In this document: in pieces, positions 16,116-24,350 of the stretch | Numbering within the stretch: the first letter of the stretch is position 1 | Layout of the letters: every line of letters starts with the position of its first letter | Origin: Streptomyces wuyuanensis | GTDB lineage: Bacteria > Actinomycetota > Actinomycetes > Streptomycetales > Streptomycetaceae | Direction: 5' to 3' | Assembly (NCBI RefSeq): GCF_900103455.1 | Contig: NZ_FNHI01000015.1 | Location: 1-64,000, forward strand | DNA length: 64,000 nt | Notes under the pieces: model-generated | Seen by the model: the letters and a program-made list of their open reading frames with translations, nothing else | The model's database searches: none | What the model was told of the DNA's origin: nothing | Made by a program: the position numbers and the translations under genes

Positions 16116-16329
16116 GGCCACATTCTCCAGCCGGCCGGCCGTTGCCGGGCCGCCTTCCCCCGGGTGCCTGCGGCCGTCCGCCGCCCGGCCCGCGACCGAC
16201 GCGAGGGACTGCTCCGTCACCGGCGTTCCGTATCGGTGCGCATCCGTTGACCGGAGTACTGGCGTATAGGTCATACCGGGCGATAATGGATAGCGCCTGT
16301 GTCTCATCCCATGCGCGGAGGCGGACACC

Positions 16330-16704
16330 ATGAACGCAGCGGTCATAGCCCAGAGCGTGCCGAAGACGGAGCTGGCGGCCCAGATTCTGGCCGCGATAGG
16401 TCCGCTCACCTTCGGGGTCATCCTCATCGTCCTGCTGGGTGGCGCGATGTGGTGGGACGGGCGGCGGCGGGCCCGGCTGCGTGTCCCGACCCCCGAGGAG
16501 CAGCCCAAGCCGGCCGACCACCGCGAGCACATCGAGGAGGTCAGGGAAGAAGACGACGACGCCTTCCCCGAGGACGGCAGCCGTCTCCTCCCCTACAACC
16601 TGAAGACCCACACGTCGCACACCACCGGCAAGGGGCCCGAGGCCCGGCCGCAGCACGGCAGCCGCAGCGGTGGGGCGTTCGGGAGCGGCAGCCTGGGCGG
16701 CTGA
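16330..16704 (+). CDS. DUF6479 small membrane protein
   Basis: 124 aa. GGAGG lies 8 nt before the ATG. One membrane helix spans residues 21-43 (LAAIGPLTFGVILIVLLGGA) and is followed by a basic cluster (RRRAR) and a hydrophilic acidic cytoplasmic tail (EEVREEDDDAFPEDGSRLLP). The Pro/Glu-rich tail and SRLLPYNLK motif match the DUF6479 family of Streptomyces. Function unknown. Divergent from the HD gene; a GATAAT hexamer at 16282-16287 could be its -10. Confidence 0.85.
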   Translation: MNAAVIAQSVPKTELAAQILAAIGPLTFGVILIVLLGGAMWWDGRRRARLRVPTPEEQPKPADHREHIEEVREEDDDAFPEDGSRLLPYNLKTHTSHTTGKGPEARPQHGSRSGGAFGSGSLGG

Positions 16705-17036
16705 CCCCTGCGGCCGGGTGAGCGGTGCCGGTCCCACGGCCGTGTGGTGAGCGGTACCGGTTACCGCGGCTGGGTGGGCGGTGCCTGCGTCCGCCCGGTG
16801 GACGGAGGGCGCGGCGGCCCAGGGGTGGGCCGGGGCGGGGGTGTGTGCGCGGCGGTCAACGGTGCGCCGCGGGCGGGGGGTGTGCGGGCGGCTGATGTGG
16901 CCGGGGTCGGGCGGGTGCGCGCTGGTCCATGGGTGCCCCGGGGCGGGGCGCCGTGGCCGATGGGAGTGCCGAGGCGGGGGTATGCGCGCCGGGGTTGGGT
17001 GCGGTGTGCAAGGACGCCGACTAGGCTGGCTCCGTA
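16705..17036. other. G-rich intergenic region without a gene
   Basis: 332 bp between the DUF6479 gene and the cutC promoter. It is strongly G-skewed on the plus strand and holds diverged GTGAGCGGTGCCGGT-type repeats at 16718-16770. I find no reading frame with a ribosome site or recognisable product. Confidence 0.5.
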
Positions 17037-17052
17037 ATTGGACTAGACCTAT
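17037..17052 (+). promoter_or_regulatory. Candidate DasR-type (dre-like) operator upstream of cutC
   Basis: ATTGGACTAGACCTAT matches the DasR consensus (TGGTCTAGACCA core) at 12 of 16 positions and is centred 35 bp before the cutC ATG. An overlapping TAGAC...GTCTA inverted repeat continues to 17064. DasR is the GntR-family GlcNAc-6-phosphate-responsive regulator of Streptomyces. Binding here is inferred from sequence. Confidence 0.4.
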
Positions 17053-17079
17053 ATCGCGTCTACTGGCGGAGGATGAGCC

Positions 17080-17769
17080 ATGAGCAACCGTGCACTCCTG
17101 GAGGTGATCGCCCTCGACCCGCAGGACGCGGTCGCCGCGCAGGCCGGGGGAGCGGACCGCCTCGAGCTGGTCAGCGACATGGCGGCGGACGGGCTCAGCC
17201 CTTCCCGGGAGACCTTCGGCCGCATCCGCGGGGCGGTGGACATCCCGCTGCGGGTGATGCTCCGGCTCGCGGACGGCTTCGGGGCGGGGGACGTCGACGC
17301 GCTCGTCAGGGTGGCACGCGGACTGCGGGCGGAGGGAGCGGAGGAGTTCGTGCTCGGCTTCCTCGACGCGCACGGCGATCCGGACCTCGTCACGGTCGAA
17401 CGGCTGGTCGCCGAGATCGAGGGCTGCCGGTGGACGTTCCACCGGGCCGTCGACCGGGCCGCGGACCGTGACGCCCTGCGCAAGCAACTCGCCGACCTGC
17501 CCGGACTCGACACGTACCTCACCGCGGGCAGCGCGGCAGGCGTCGACGACGGGCTGCCGGTGCTGCTGGCGGAGGCGGCGCGACGGGACGAGCCCGGCTA
17601 TGAGCCGCGGATGCTGATCGGCGGCGGTCTCCGTCTCGACCACCTTCCCGCCCTCCGCGCGGCCGGTCTGGACGGCTTCCACATCGGCGGCGCGGCGCGG
17701 CCCGGCGGCTGGGAGGCCCCCGTGGACGCGGCGGCGGTGCGCGAGTGGCGCGAGGCGGTGGACGGCTGA
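17080..17769 (+). CDS. cutC: CutC family protein
   Basis: 229 aa with a TIM-barrel fold. GGAGG lies 7 nt before the ATG. Family features: LLEVIALDPQDAVAAQAGGA at the N-terminus, RLELVSDMAADGLSPS, then LRVMLRL, FVLGFLDAHGDPD, WTFHRAVDRAADR, LDTYLTAGSAA and LIGGGLRLDHLPAL. CutC was described as a copper-homeostasis protein, but its biochemical activity is unsettled and some relatives are proposed to be sugar-phosphate or glycan enzymes. The DasR-like box upstream would favour an amino-sugar link. Monocistronic, closed by a terminator. Confidence 0.92.
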   Translation: MSNRALLEVIALDPQDAVAAQAGGADRLELVSDMAADGLSPSRETFGRIRGAVDIPLRVMLRLADGFGAGDVDALVRVARGLRAEGAEEFVLGFLDAHGDPDLVTVERLVAEIEGCRWTFHRAVDRAADRDALRKQLADLPGLDTYLTAGSAAGVDDGLPVLLAEAARRDEPGYEPRMLIGGGLRLDHLPALRAAGLDGFHIGGAARPGGWEAPVDAAAVREWREAVDG

Positions 17770-17810
17770 GGGCTTGCAGGGAAGCAGCACCTTGATTTCC
17801 TGCAAGCCCT
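17769..17810 (+). terminator. cutC terminator
   Basis: 12-bp perfect stem AGGGCTTGCAGG (17769-17780) and CCTGCAAGCCCT (17799-17810), starting in the cutC stop codon. Confidence 0.75.
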
Positions 17811-17971
17811 TGGCGCCGCATCGGGCAACGTTCGCCCCGCGGGCAGACCTTGCCCGCCGCGGCACCAGCCGCCGGGCGTGGGCGGGATCCGGCCGCAATG
17901 GGCCGGGGTCCTGCCCGGACCGGCCGAGGTGCCGCCCCGTCCGGACCCGTCCGGGGCGGCGAACGCGATCT

Positions 17972-18081
17972 CCCGTGCCCGGCTCGGGGTCAACCCGTGC
18001 CCGGCTCGGCGTCAACCCGCGCGGGGCTCGGGGTCAACCCGCGCGGGGCTCGGGGTCAACTCGCGCGGGGCTCCGCCCGAT
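17972..18081. repeat. Tandem 22-bp repeat, about 4.9 copies
   Basis: Unit CCCGYGCSSGGCTCGGGGTCAA, starting at 17972, 17994, 18016, 18038 and (partial, diverging) 18060. The array ends at the stop codon of the HelD-like helicase gene. The 22-bp period equals about two turns of DNA. The 18011-bp side of the gap (17811-17971) shows no gene. Confidence 0.85.
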
Positions 18082-20154
18082 TCACCCCAGCTGCCACGGC
18101 AGGGGCGACGAATGGAGCACCGTCAGGCCGGAGACCGCACGGGTCAGGGCCACGTAGAGCCGGCGCAGACCCGTGCGTTCGTCGGGCTCGGCGGCGACGA
18201 CGGCCGCGGGGTCGTCGAGCACCACGTAGTCGTACTCGAGGCCCTTCGCGAGGGACGCCGGCACCAGGGTGAGCCGGGCGTCCGGTGTGGTCTCCTCGCC
18301 GGGGGCGAGGAAGCGCACACCGGCACCGGTCAGCGCCGCGGCCAGTGCCGGTGCCCGGTCGTCCGCGGCGATCAGGCCGATCGAACCCTCGTGCCGCAGT
18401 GCGGACAGACACGCGGCGACCACGTCCCCGTCACCCTCCGACGGGCGGATCTCCAGCGAGCCGGGAGACTCACGGACCGAGCGGACCTCCGTCAGCCCGG
18501 GCGACACGTGGGGCAGCAGTCTGGACGCGTACGCGATCACTTCGCGGGGCACCCGGAAGCCCGCCGTCAGCTCCTCCACCACCGCGTCCGGCTTGCCCAG
18601 ATGTGCCAGCGCCTCGGACCAGTCCGCCGTCGCCCACGGGGTGGTGCCCTGCGCCAGGTCGCCGAGGACCGTCGCCGAACCCGTCGTGCATCTGCGCCCC
18701 ACCGCCCGGTACTGCATCGGCGACAGGTCCTGTGCCTCGTCGAGGACCACATGGCCGAGGGACGGAGTGCGCTCGACGAGGTCGTTCGCCTCGTCGACCA
18801 GCACCGCGTCAGCCGCGGACCAGCGCGCGGAGCGGACCGAGCGCGGCGGCCTGGTCCAGAAGACCGCCTTCTGCTCGTCGGCGCTCAGCACTCCGTCCGC
18901 GTGCTCCGCCAGGAAGTCCGGGTCCGAGAGCAGGCGCAGCACCAGCTTCGCCGGGTCTACCGGCGGCCAGATCGCCTTCACCGCAGCCTTCACCGCCGCG
19001 TTGCGCGCCACCGAGTCCTGGACCCGGTCGTCCGGCGCCTCACCGGCCTGTTCCATCCGCACGAGCACCGCGTGCGCGATGCGCTGCGGCAGTGCGTCGC
19101 GGGCCGCTCCGTAGCGGATGTCGCGATCCAGCAACTCCCGGACGATCTCCTCGAGTTCGTACGCGGGAATCCGCCAGCGCCGGGACCCGCGGACCACCAT
19201 CACCGGCTCGGTCGGCATCGTCACGTGCGAACGGACCGCGCGGCGCAGCACTTCCGCCATCCGCGCGTCACCCTTCACCAGGGCGGCCGCGGGCTCGTCC
19301 GCCCCGCGCACCTCGACATGGGCGACGAGATCCGCGACGGTCGCCTGCTTGACCTCCAACTCCCCCAGCGCGGGCAGGACCTGCTCGATGTAGTGGAGGA
19401 AGGACCGGTTCGGTCCGATGACCAGCGTGCCGGTACGGGCCAGCCGCTCCCGGTGCGCGTACAGCAGGTACGCCACCCGGTGCAGGCCGACGGCGGTCTT
19501 CCCGGTGCCCGGACCGCCCTGCACGCACACCGTGCCCGAGAGGCCCGACCGTACGATCTCGTCCTGCTCGGGCTGGATCGTGGCCACGATGTCCCGCATC
19601 GGGCCCACGCGCGGGCGTTCGATCTCCGCCTGGAGCAGCCGGCTGGTCCGGTCCGCCTCCGTCGGGTCGGTGAGGTGCTCGTCCTCGTACGCGGTGAGGT
19701 CGCCGCCCGTGTAGCCGAAGCGGCGGCGCAGCCGCACGTCCATCGGGATCTTGCGGGACGCCCGGTAGAACGGCTGCGAGACCGGCGCGCGCCAGTCGAT
19801 CACCATCGGGTCCCCCTCGCCGTCGTGCACATGGCGCCGGCCGATGTAGAAGCGCTGCCCCTCCTGAGTGGTCTGCAGATAGTCCAGCCGCCCGAAGAAG
19901 AGCGGGGTGTGGGCGAGATCCGCGAGGGCCTTGATCCGCTCGTTGATCTGCGACTCCAGGACGGCGGCGTTCACCCAGTTCGCCGTGACGTCGCGGATGT
20001 CCAGGGCCTCGACGTCCTCGCGCATCGCGCGCAGGGCGGCGCGCGAGGCGGTCAGATGGGCCCGTTCACGGCCCAGGGGATCGTGCGCCGGTGCTTCGGG
20101 CGCTTCGGGCGCGGGCACGGTGCTGCCTCCGAAGGTACGTTGGAAGTACGACAT
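18082..20154 (-). CDS. HelD-like UvrD/Rep-family helicase
   Basis: 690 aa from the ATG at 20154. An N-terminal coiled coil (residues 28-85) precedes the 1A domain. Walker A is GGPGTGKTA at 213-221 and Walker B/motif II is VVLDEAQDLSPMQY. The later motifs include FRVPREV, ASLAKGLEYDYVVLDDP and RRLYVALTRA. The size, the coiled coil and the lack of other nuclease modules place it with HelD, which binds RNA polymerase and releases it from stalled complexes. Some actinobacterial HelD paralogues (HelR) give rifampicin resistance; I see no rifampicin-associated element upstream. A TATTAT -10-like hexamer lies about 65 bp before the ATG on this strand. Confidence 0.88.
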   Translation of the reverse strand: MSYFQRTFGGSTVPAPEAPEAPAHDPLGRERAHLTASRAALRAMREDVEALDIRDVTANWVNAAVLESQINERIKALADLAHTPLFFGRLDYLQTTQEGQRFYIGRRHVHDGEGDPMVIDWRAPVSQPFYRASRKIPMDVRLRRRFGYTGGDLTAYEDEHLTDPTEADRTSRLLQAEIERPRVGPMRDIVATIQPEQDEIVRSGLSGTVCVQGGPGTGKTAVGLHRVAYLLYAHRERLARTGTLVIGPNRSFLHYIEQVLPALGELEVKQATVADLVAHVEVRGADEPAAALVKGDARMAEVLRRAVRSHVTMPTEPVMVVRGSRRWRIPAYELEEIVRELLDRDIRYGAARDALPQRIAHAVLVRMEQAGEAPDDRVQDSVARNAAVKAAVKAIWPPVDPAKLVLRLLSDPDFLAEHADGVLSADEQKAVFWTRPPRSVRSARWSAADAVLVDEANDLVERTPSLGHVVLDEAQDLSPMQYRAVGRRCTTGSATVLGDLAQGTTPWATADWSEALAHLGKPDAVVEELTAGFRVPREVIAYASRLLPHVSPGLTEVRSVRESPGSLEIRPSEGDGDVVAACLSALRHEGSIGLIAADDRAPALAAALTGAGVRFLAPGEETTPDARLTLVPASLAKGLEYDYVVLDDPAAVVAAEPDERTGLRRLYVALTRAVSGLTVLHSSPLPWQLG

Positions 20155-20372
20155 GACAGCGCACCCGGTTTCCGTCCGGGAGGCGGCACTCCTGCGAGGG
20201 AGGCGGGCAAGACGGGCGATAATACTCAGCCCGTCGTGCCGGGGCGAATGGATTTCGCGGGGCGGGGTCCACCCCGTAGGGGAGGCCCTATATCCGAAGT
20301 CGTACAAGCCCGCGACCGGCGTTCAGCCCGTAGATCGATGTGCCGCGGACGCCGAGAACCCATCCTGGTCAC

Positions 20373-20561
20373 ATGAGTGCAGCCAGCTTCACCCCAGCGT
20401 CCCGGCCCGGTCGCGGAGCCACCGCCACCGGCGCCCAGGCCCACCACACCCACCGTCTCGGCGACGCGCTGCGCGCGGTCAAGGTCTTCGTCTCCACGGC
20501 GTTCGGTGTCGTGGTCCTCGGCGAGTACAGCGAGGAGGCCGGAGTCCGCCGGCATCTGTGA
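20373..20561 (+). CDS. Small conserved Streptomyces protein
   Basis: 62 aa starting MSAASFTPASRPGRG and ending DALRAVKVFVSTAFGVVVLG then EYSEEAGVRRHL. The hydrophobic core VFVSTAFGVVVLG and the EYSEEAGVR ending are typical of a conserved Streptomyces orphan family that I recognise but cannot assign. It may be membrane-associated. It diverges from the HelD gene. Its last codons and stop belong to the first unit of a 16-bp tandem repeat. Confidence 0.7.
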   Translation: MSAASFTPASRPGRGATATGAQAHHTHRLGDALRAVKVFVSTAFGVVVLGEYSEEAGVRRHL

Positions 20562-20645
20562 GTCCCGGCATCTGTGAGTCCCGGCATCTGTGAGTCCCGG
20601 CACCTCTGAGTCCCGGCACCTCTGAGTCCCGGCATCCTCTGAGCA
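20550..20645. repeat. Tandem 16-bp repeat, about six copies
   Basis: Unit CGGCATCTGTGAGTCC at 20550, 20566 and 20582, then the variant CGGCACCTCTGAGTCC at 20598 and 20614, and a last decaying copy at 20630. The first copy encodes the last residues and TGA stop of the small upstream gene. The rest of the gap to 20798 shows no gene. Confidence 0.9.
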
Positions 20646-20798
20646 CCGCCCGGCCACGCCCGGAGCCCGAAGACCGTGCCCGGAGCCCTTGCCCGAAGAC
20701 CCCCGGAGTCCGCGCCGGTGCGAGCGGCGGACCCCCCGCCGTCGCGGAGCGCCCCCGCCCGACGGACGGCCGCCCGCTGATCCACTAGGGTCGCGGCC

Positions 20799-21995
20799 GT
20801 GACGCTTCCGTACCGGACCGTGACCACCCGATCGCTCCCCGCGACCTCCGTCCTCGTCCTCTCGCTCGCCGCGCTGGCCGCACTCTGCGTCGCCCAGCGC
20901 ATCCCGATGGCGGACACCCTCGTGTACCGCGCCGAGGGAGCGGCCGTCGCCAACGGCACCGACATCTACGGCTTCACCGTCACGAACTGGCGGCTGCCCG
21001 CCACCTATCCGCCCTTCGCCGCGATCCTGTTCGTGCCGACGACCTGGCTGCCGGTCGCCGCCCTCAAGGTCGTCTTCGTCGCGGGGAACGCCCTGCTCCT
21101 CGCCCTGCTCGTACGGCTGTCCTGCCGCTTCGCCGGACTGCCCGCCTCCGCGCCCGCCGTCCTGGCCGCCACCGCCGTGGGGCTGTGGCTCGAACCCGTC
21201 TTCCAGACCCTCGTCTTCGGCCAGATCAACCTCGCACTCGTGTGTCTGGTGCTGTGGGACCTCTCCCGGCCGGACGACGCGGTCGGCAAGGGCTTCGCAC
21301 TGGGGATCGCGGCGGGCGTGAAGCTCACCCCCGTCGTCTTCGTCGTCCTGCTGCTGATCACCGGGCGCCGCCGCGGCGGGCTCACCGCGCTCGCGTCCCT
21401 CGCCGGTACGGTCCTGCTCGGCGCGCTCGTCCTGCCCGAGGCCAGCGCCGACTTCTGGACGCGGCGGATCTTCGAGACCGACCGGGTCGGCAAGGCCTGG
21501 ATCATCGAGAACCAGTCACTGCAGGGGCTGTTCGCGCGCGTACTGCACCGGGCGGAACCGGGTGCGGTGTGGGCGGCCGTGGCGCTCCTCACCGCCGTCG
21601 CGGCGCTGTGGACCGCCCGCCGGGCGCCGTACCGATGGGCCGTGCTGGCCGTCGCGTACGCCGCGCTGCTCGTCTCGCCGATCAGCTGGTCCCACCACTG
21701 GGTGTGGTGCGTGCCGCTGCTGGCCGTCCTGATCGCCGAGGGGCGCAGGGGAACGGCCGCGCTGATGGCCGTGGTGTTCCTGGCCCGCACCATGTGGCTC
21801 GTGCCGCACGCGGGGGACCTGGATCTCCGGCTGCAGTGGTGGCAGCAGCCGTTGGCGTCCCCGTACGCACCGCTGGGGCTGGCGGTCCTGGGGATCGCGG
21901 CCCTGCGGGCGCGCGACGGCGGTGACGGCGGGCTGCCGGTGCAGCGCGGGGCCGGGGCGACGGGAGCGGCCGCGGACACGGGCGCCGTCCGCTGA
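20799..21995 (+). CDS. Glycosyltransferase 87 family (GT-C) membrane mannosyltransferase-like protein
   Basis: 398 aa, about ten membrane helices. After the first helix comes a GT-C-like acidic loop, then LPATYPPFAAILFVPTTWLP, FQTLVFGQINLALVCLVLWD, GIAAGVKLTPVVFVVLLLI, NQSLQGLFARVLHR and SPISWSHHWVW. These are the signatures of GT87 (DUF2029) polyprenyl-phosphate-mannose-dependent mannosyltransferases, relatives of mycobacterial PimE. It should add mannose to a lipid or glycan on the outer face of the membrane. GTG start with TAGGGT exactly 7 nt upstream and no Shine-Dalgarno sequence: probably leaderless. Confidence 0.87.
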   Translation: MTLPYRTVTTRSLPATSVLVLSLAALAALCVAQRIPMADTLVYRAEGAAVANGTDIYGFTVTNWRLPATYPPFAAILFVPTTWLPVAALKVVFVAGNALLLALLVRLSCRFAGLPASAPAVLAATAVGLWLEPVFQTLVFGQINLALVCLVLWDLSRPDDAVGKGFALGIAAGVKLTPVVFVVLLLITGRRRGGLTALASLAGTVLLGALVLPEASADFWTRRIFETDRVGKAWIIENQSLQGLFARVLHRAEPGAVWAAVALLTAVAALWTARRAPYRWAVLAVAYAALLVSPISWSHHWVWCVPLLAVLIAEGRRGTAALMAVVFLARTMWLVPHAGDLDLRLQWWQQPLASPYAPLGLAVLGIAALRARDGGDGGLPVQRGAGATGAAADTGAVR

Positions 21996-22080
21996 GCCGC
22001 GCCGCCGCCGCGGTGTCTCGAGGCCGCCGCATGCCCCGGCCCTCCGCGCCTGGGCGCGGCCGCCGGGGCGACCGGCGGCG

Positions 22081-22362
22081 TCAGCTCTCCGGGAGCAGGA
22101 TGTCCGCGTCGTCGAAGATCCGCAGGACGACGAGGAGGAGCCGCCCCCGCGAGATTATGTACTCGGCCACGACCTGCGAGGTCAGCCGGATCTCGCGGTC
22201 CTGCTCGCCGGGGCCTATCGGGCGGGAGTGCGCGGTGTACGGGTCGCGGGCGAGGATCTCGACCGCCTTGTCGAACGAGGCCCGGCGCACCGGGTCCAGG
22301 CGGTCGCGGTCACGGGCCGCCGACTCCGTGAAGAGCACCTCGTAGCTGTCGTGGTGCGGCAT
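22081..22362 (-). CDS. RelE/ParE-like protein, apparently without an antitoxin gene
   Basis: 93 aa. GAGGAGG lies 5 nt before the ATG at 22362. The sequence YEVLFTESAARDRDRLDP, then ARDPYTAHSRPIGPG, REIRLTSQVVAEYIIS and LLLVVLRIFDDADILLPES follows the RelE/ParE fold (two helices, then a central sheet with an Arg before the last strands). Toxins of this family cleave ribosome-bound mRNA or poison gyrase. Neither neighbour looks like an antitoxin: 344 bp of non-coding repeats lie upstream and the convergent GT87 gene lies downstream. It may be a domesticated or orphan member. Confidence 0.7.
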   Translation of the reverse strand: MPHHDSYEVLFTESAARDRDRLDPVRRASFDKAVEILARDPYTAHSRPIGPGEQDREIRLTSQVVAEYIISRGRLLLVVLRIFDDADILLPES

Positions 22363-22706
22363 GGGGTCCTCCTCGGGTCGGCCCTTCGTGCACACCGGTC
22401 GTCGTTCGTCGTGCGCGTGCCGGTCGTGCGCACCGGTCGCCGGCCGCCCGCTCCGTCGTACGCTCCGGGTCCTGCGTGCCGGGGCCGGTCGTACGTACGG
22501 GGTCCGCGTGCCGGGTCGCAGTCGCACGGACCGTTCGTACGTGTCGCGTTCCGTCGTACGTGCCGGTCCGGCAACCGGGTACCTCCCGGGCGCCCAGGAC
22601 GGCGCCCGGGGACCAGCGTAGCGAGCACCGGTCTCCCGGGGCGCCGGCACGGGCGGAGGACGACGGCACCCCCCGCCGCGCAGGCGGATCAGGAGGTGGA
22701 CAGCCC
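22363..22706. other. 344-bp non-coding region with CGTACG and GTGCCGG repeats
   Basis: Between the RelE-like gene and the XPB helicase stop. It is filled with short dispersed motifs (GTCGTACG, CGTACGT, GTGCCGG and their complements at 22440-22580). No reading frame here has a ribosome site or a recognisable antitoxin sequence. Confidence 0.5.
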
Positions 22707-24350
22707 TTAGTCGTCCGCGAACAGGTCGTCCGCGTCCACGATCCGGTACGCATACCCCTGCTCGGCCAGGAAGCGCTGGCGGTGCGCCGCGAAGTCCTGG
22801 TCGATCGTGTCGCGGGCCACCACCGAGTAGAAGTGGGCCTTGTGGCCGTCGGCCTTGGGGCGCAGGACCCGGCCGAGGCGCTGGGCCTCCTCCTGGCGGG
22901 AGCCGAAGGTGCCGGAGACCTGGATGGCGATCGTCGCCTCCGGCAGGTCGATCGAGAAGTTCGCGACCTTGGAGACGACCAGGACCGAGATGTCGCCGTT
23001 CCGGAACGCGTCGAAGAGCTTCTCCCGCTGGGAGTTCGGCGTCTCCCCCTTGATGACGGGCGCGTTCAGGTGCTCGCCGAGCTCGTCGAGCTGGTCGATG
23101 TACTGGCCGATGACCAGCGTCTGCTGGCCCGCGTGCCTGCGGACGAGCGCCTCCGCGACCTTCCGCTTGGTGTCCGTCGTGGCGCAGAAGCGGTACTTCT
23201 CCTCGGTCTCGGCCGTCGCGTACGCGAGCCGCTCGGAGTCCGTCAGATTGACCCGGACCTCGACGCAGTCGGCGGGCGCGATGTACCCCTGCGCCTCGAT
23301 CTCCTTCCAGGGCGCGTCGAACCGCTTCGGGCCGATGAGCGAGAATACGTCCGACTCGCGGCCGTCCTCGCGCACGAGCGTCGCCGTCAGTCCGAGCCGG
23401 CGGCGGGCCTGCAGATCGGCCGTGAACTTGAAGACCGGCGCGGGCAGCAGATGAACCTCGTCGTAGAGGATCAGGCCCCAGTCGCGGGAGTCGAACAGCT
23501 CCAGGTGGGGGTAGATGCCCTTCCGCTTCGTCGTCAGCACCTGGTAGGTGGCGATGGTGACCGGGCGGATCTCCTTCTTGGCGCCGCTGTACTCGCCGAT
23601 CTCCTCCTCGGTCAGCGAGGTCCGCTTGATCAGCTCGTGCTTCCACTGGCGGGCGGAGACGGTGTTGGTGACGAGGATGAGCGTGGTCGCCTTAGCCTGG
23701 GCCATCGCACCGGCGCCGACGAGCGTCTTGCCCGCGCCGCAGGGGAGTACGACGACGCCCGAGCCGCCGTGCCAGAAGCCCTCCACGGCCTGCTTCTGGT
23801 ACGGCCGCAGGGCCCAGCCGGACTCGTCCAGGTCGATGCGGTGGGCCTCGCCGTCGACGTATCCGGCGTGGTCCTCGGCGGGCCAGCCGAGCTTCAGCAG
23901 CGTCTGCTTGATCTGGCCGCGCTCGGAGGGGTGAACGGCGACCGTGTCCGGGTCGATCCGGGCGCCGACCAGCGGCTGGATCTTCTTGGAGCGCAGGACC
24001 TCCTCCAGCACCGGCCGGTCGGTCGTGGACAGCACCAGACCGTGCGTGGGGTGCTTGACGAGCGTCAGGCGGCCGTACCGGGCCATCGTCTCGGCCACGT
24101 CGACGAGCAGGGCGTGCGGGACGGGATAGCGGGAGAACTCGACGAGCGCGTCCACGACCTGCTCGGCGTCGTGCCCGGCCGCCCGTGCGTTCCAGAGGCC
24201 GAGCGGGGTGACGCGGTACGTGTGGATGTGCTCGGGGGCGCGCTCCAGCTCGGCGAAGGGGGCGATGGCGCGGCGGCAGGCGTCGGCCCGGTCGTGGTCG
24301 ACCTCGAGCAGGAGGGTCTTGTCGCTCTGGACGATGAGCGGTCCGTTCAC
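22707..24350 (-). CDS. DNA repair helicase XPB (bacterial Ssl2/ERCC3 homologue)
   Basis: 547 aa from a GTG at 24350 with AAAGG 8 nt upstream. There is an N-terminal damage-recognition-like domain (VNGPLIVQSDKTLLLEVDHD to about residue 170). The SF2 core follows: LRPYQKQAVEGFW, Walker A LPCGAGKTLVG, motif II LILYDEVHLLP (DEVH), motif III LGLTATLVRED, a RED loop, and motifs V-VI (KVANFSIDLPEA; QRLGRVLRPK). It is an ATP-dependent 3'-5' DNA helicase or translocase for nucleotide-excision-type repair. The helicase-associated protein at 25.5-28.3 kb lies in the same direction and two micropeptide genes sit between them. Confidence 0.95.
   Translation of the reverse strand: MNGPLIVQSDKTLLLEVDHDRADACRRAIAPFAELERAPEHIHTYRVTPLGLWNARAAGHDAEQVVDALVEFSRYPVPHALLVDVAETMARYGRLTLVKHPTHGLVLSTTDRPVLEEVLRSKKIQPLVGARIDPDTVAVHPSERGQIKQTLLKLGWPAEDHAGYVDGEAHRIDLDESGWALRPYQKQAVEGFWHGGSGVVVLPCGAGKTLVGAGAMAQAKATTLILVTNTVSARQWKHELIKRTSLTEEEIGEYSGAKKEIRPVTIATYQVLTTKRKGIYPHLELFDSRDWGLILYDEVHLLPAPVFKFTADLQARRRLGLTATLVREDGRESDVFSLIGPKRFDAPWKEIEAQGYIAPADCVEVRVNLTDSERLAYATAETEEKYRFCATTDTKRKVAEALVRRHAGQQTLVIGQYIDQLDELGEHLNAPVIKGETPNSQREKLFDAFRNGDISVLVVSKVANFSIDLPEATIAIQVSGTFGSRQEEAQRLGRVLRPKADGHKAHFYSVVARDTIDQDFAAHRQRFLAEQGYAYRIVDADDLFADD

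Noticed and set aside
17972..18081. CRISPR array
   Set aside because: The repeats (here and at 20550 and 24571) are directly adjacent without spacers, and no cas genes are present.
18082..20154. HelR-type rifampicin-resistance helicase
   Set aside because: The protein fits HelD, but I see no rifampicin-associated element upstream, so the specific resistance role is not claimed.
22215..22628. Possible antitoxin next to the RelE-like gene
   Set aside because: The frame is low-complexity Arg/Pro/Thr sequence from the repeat region, with no fold or ribosome site.
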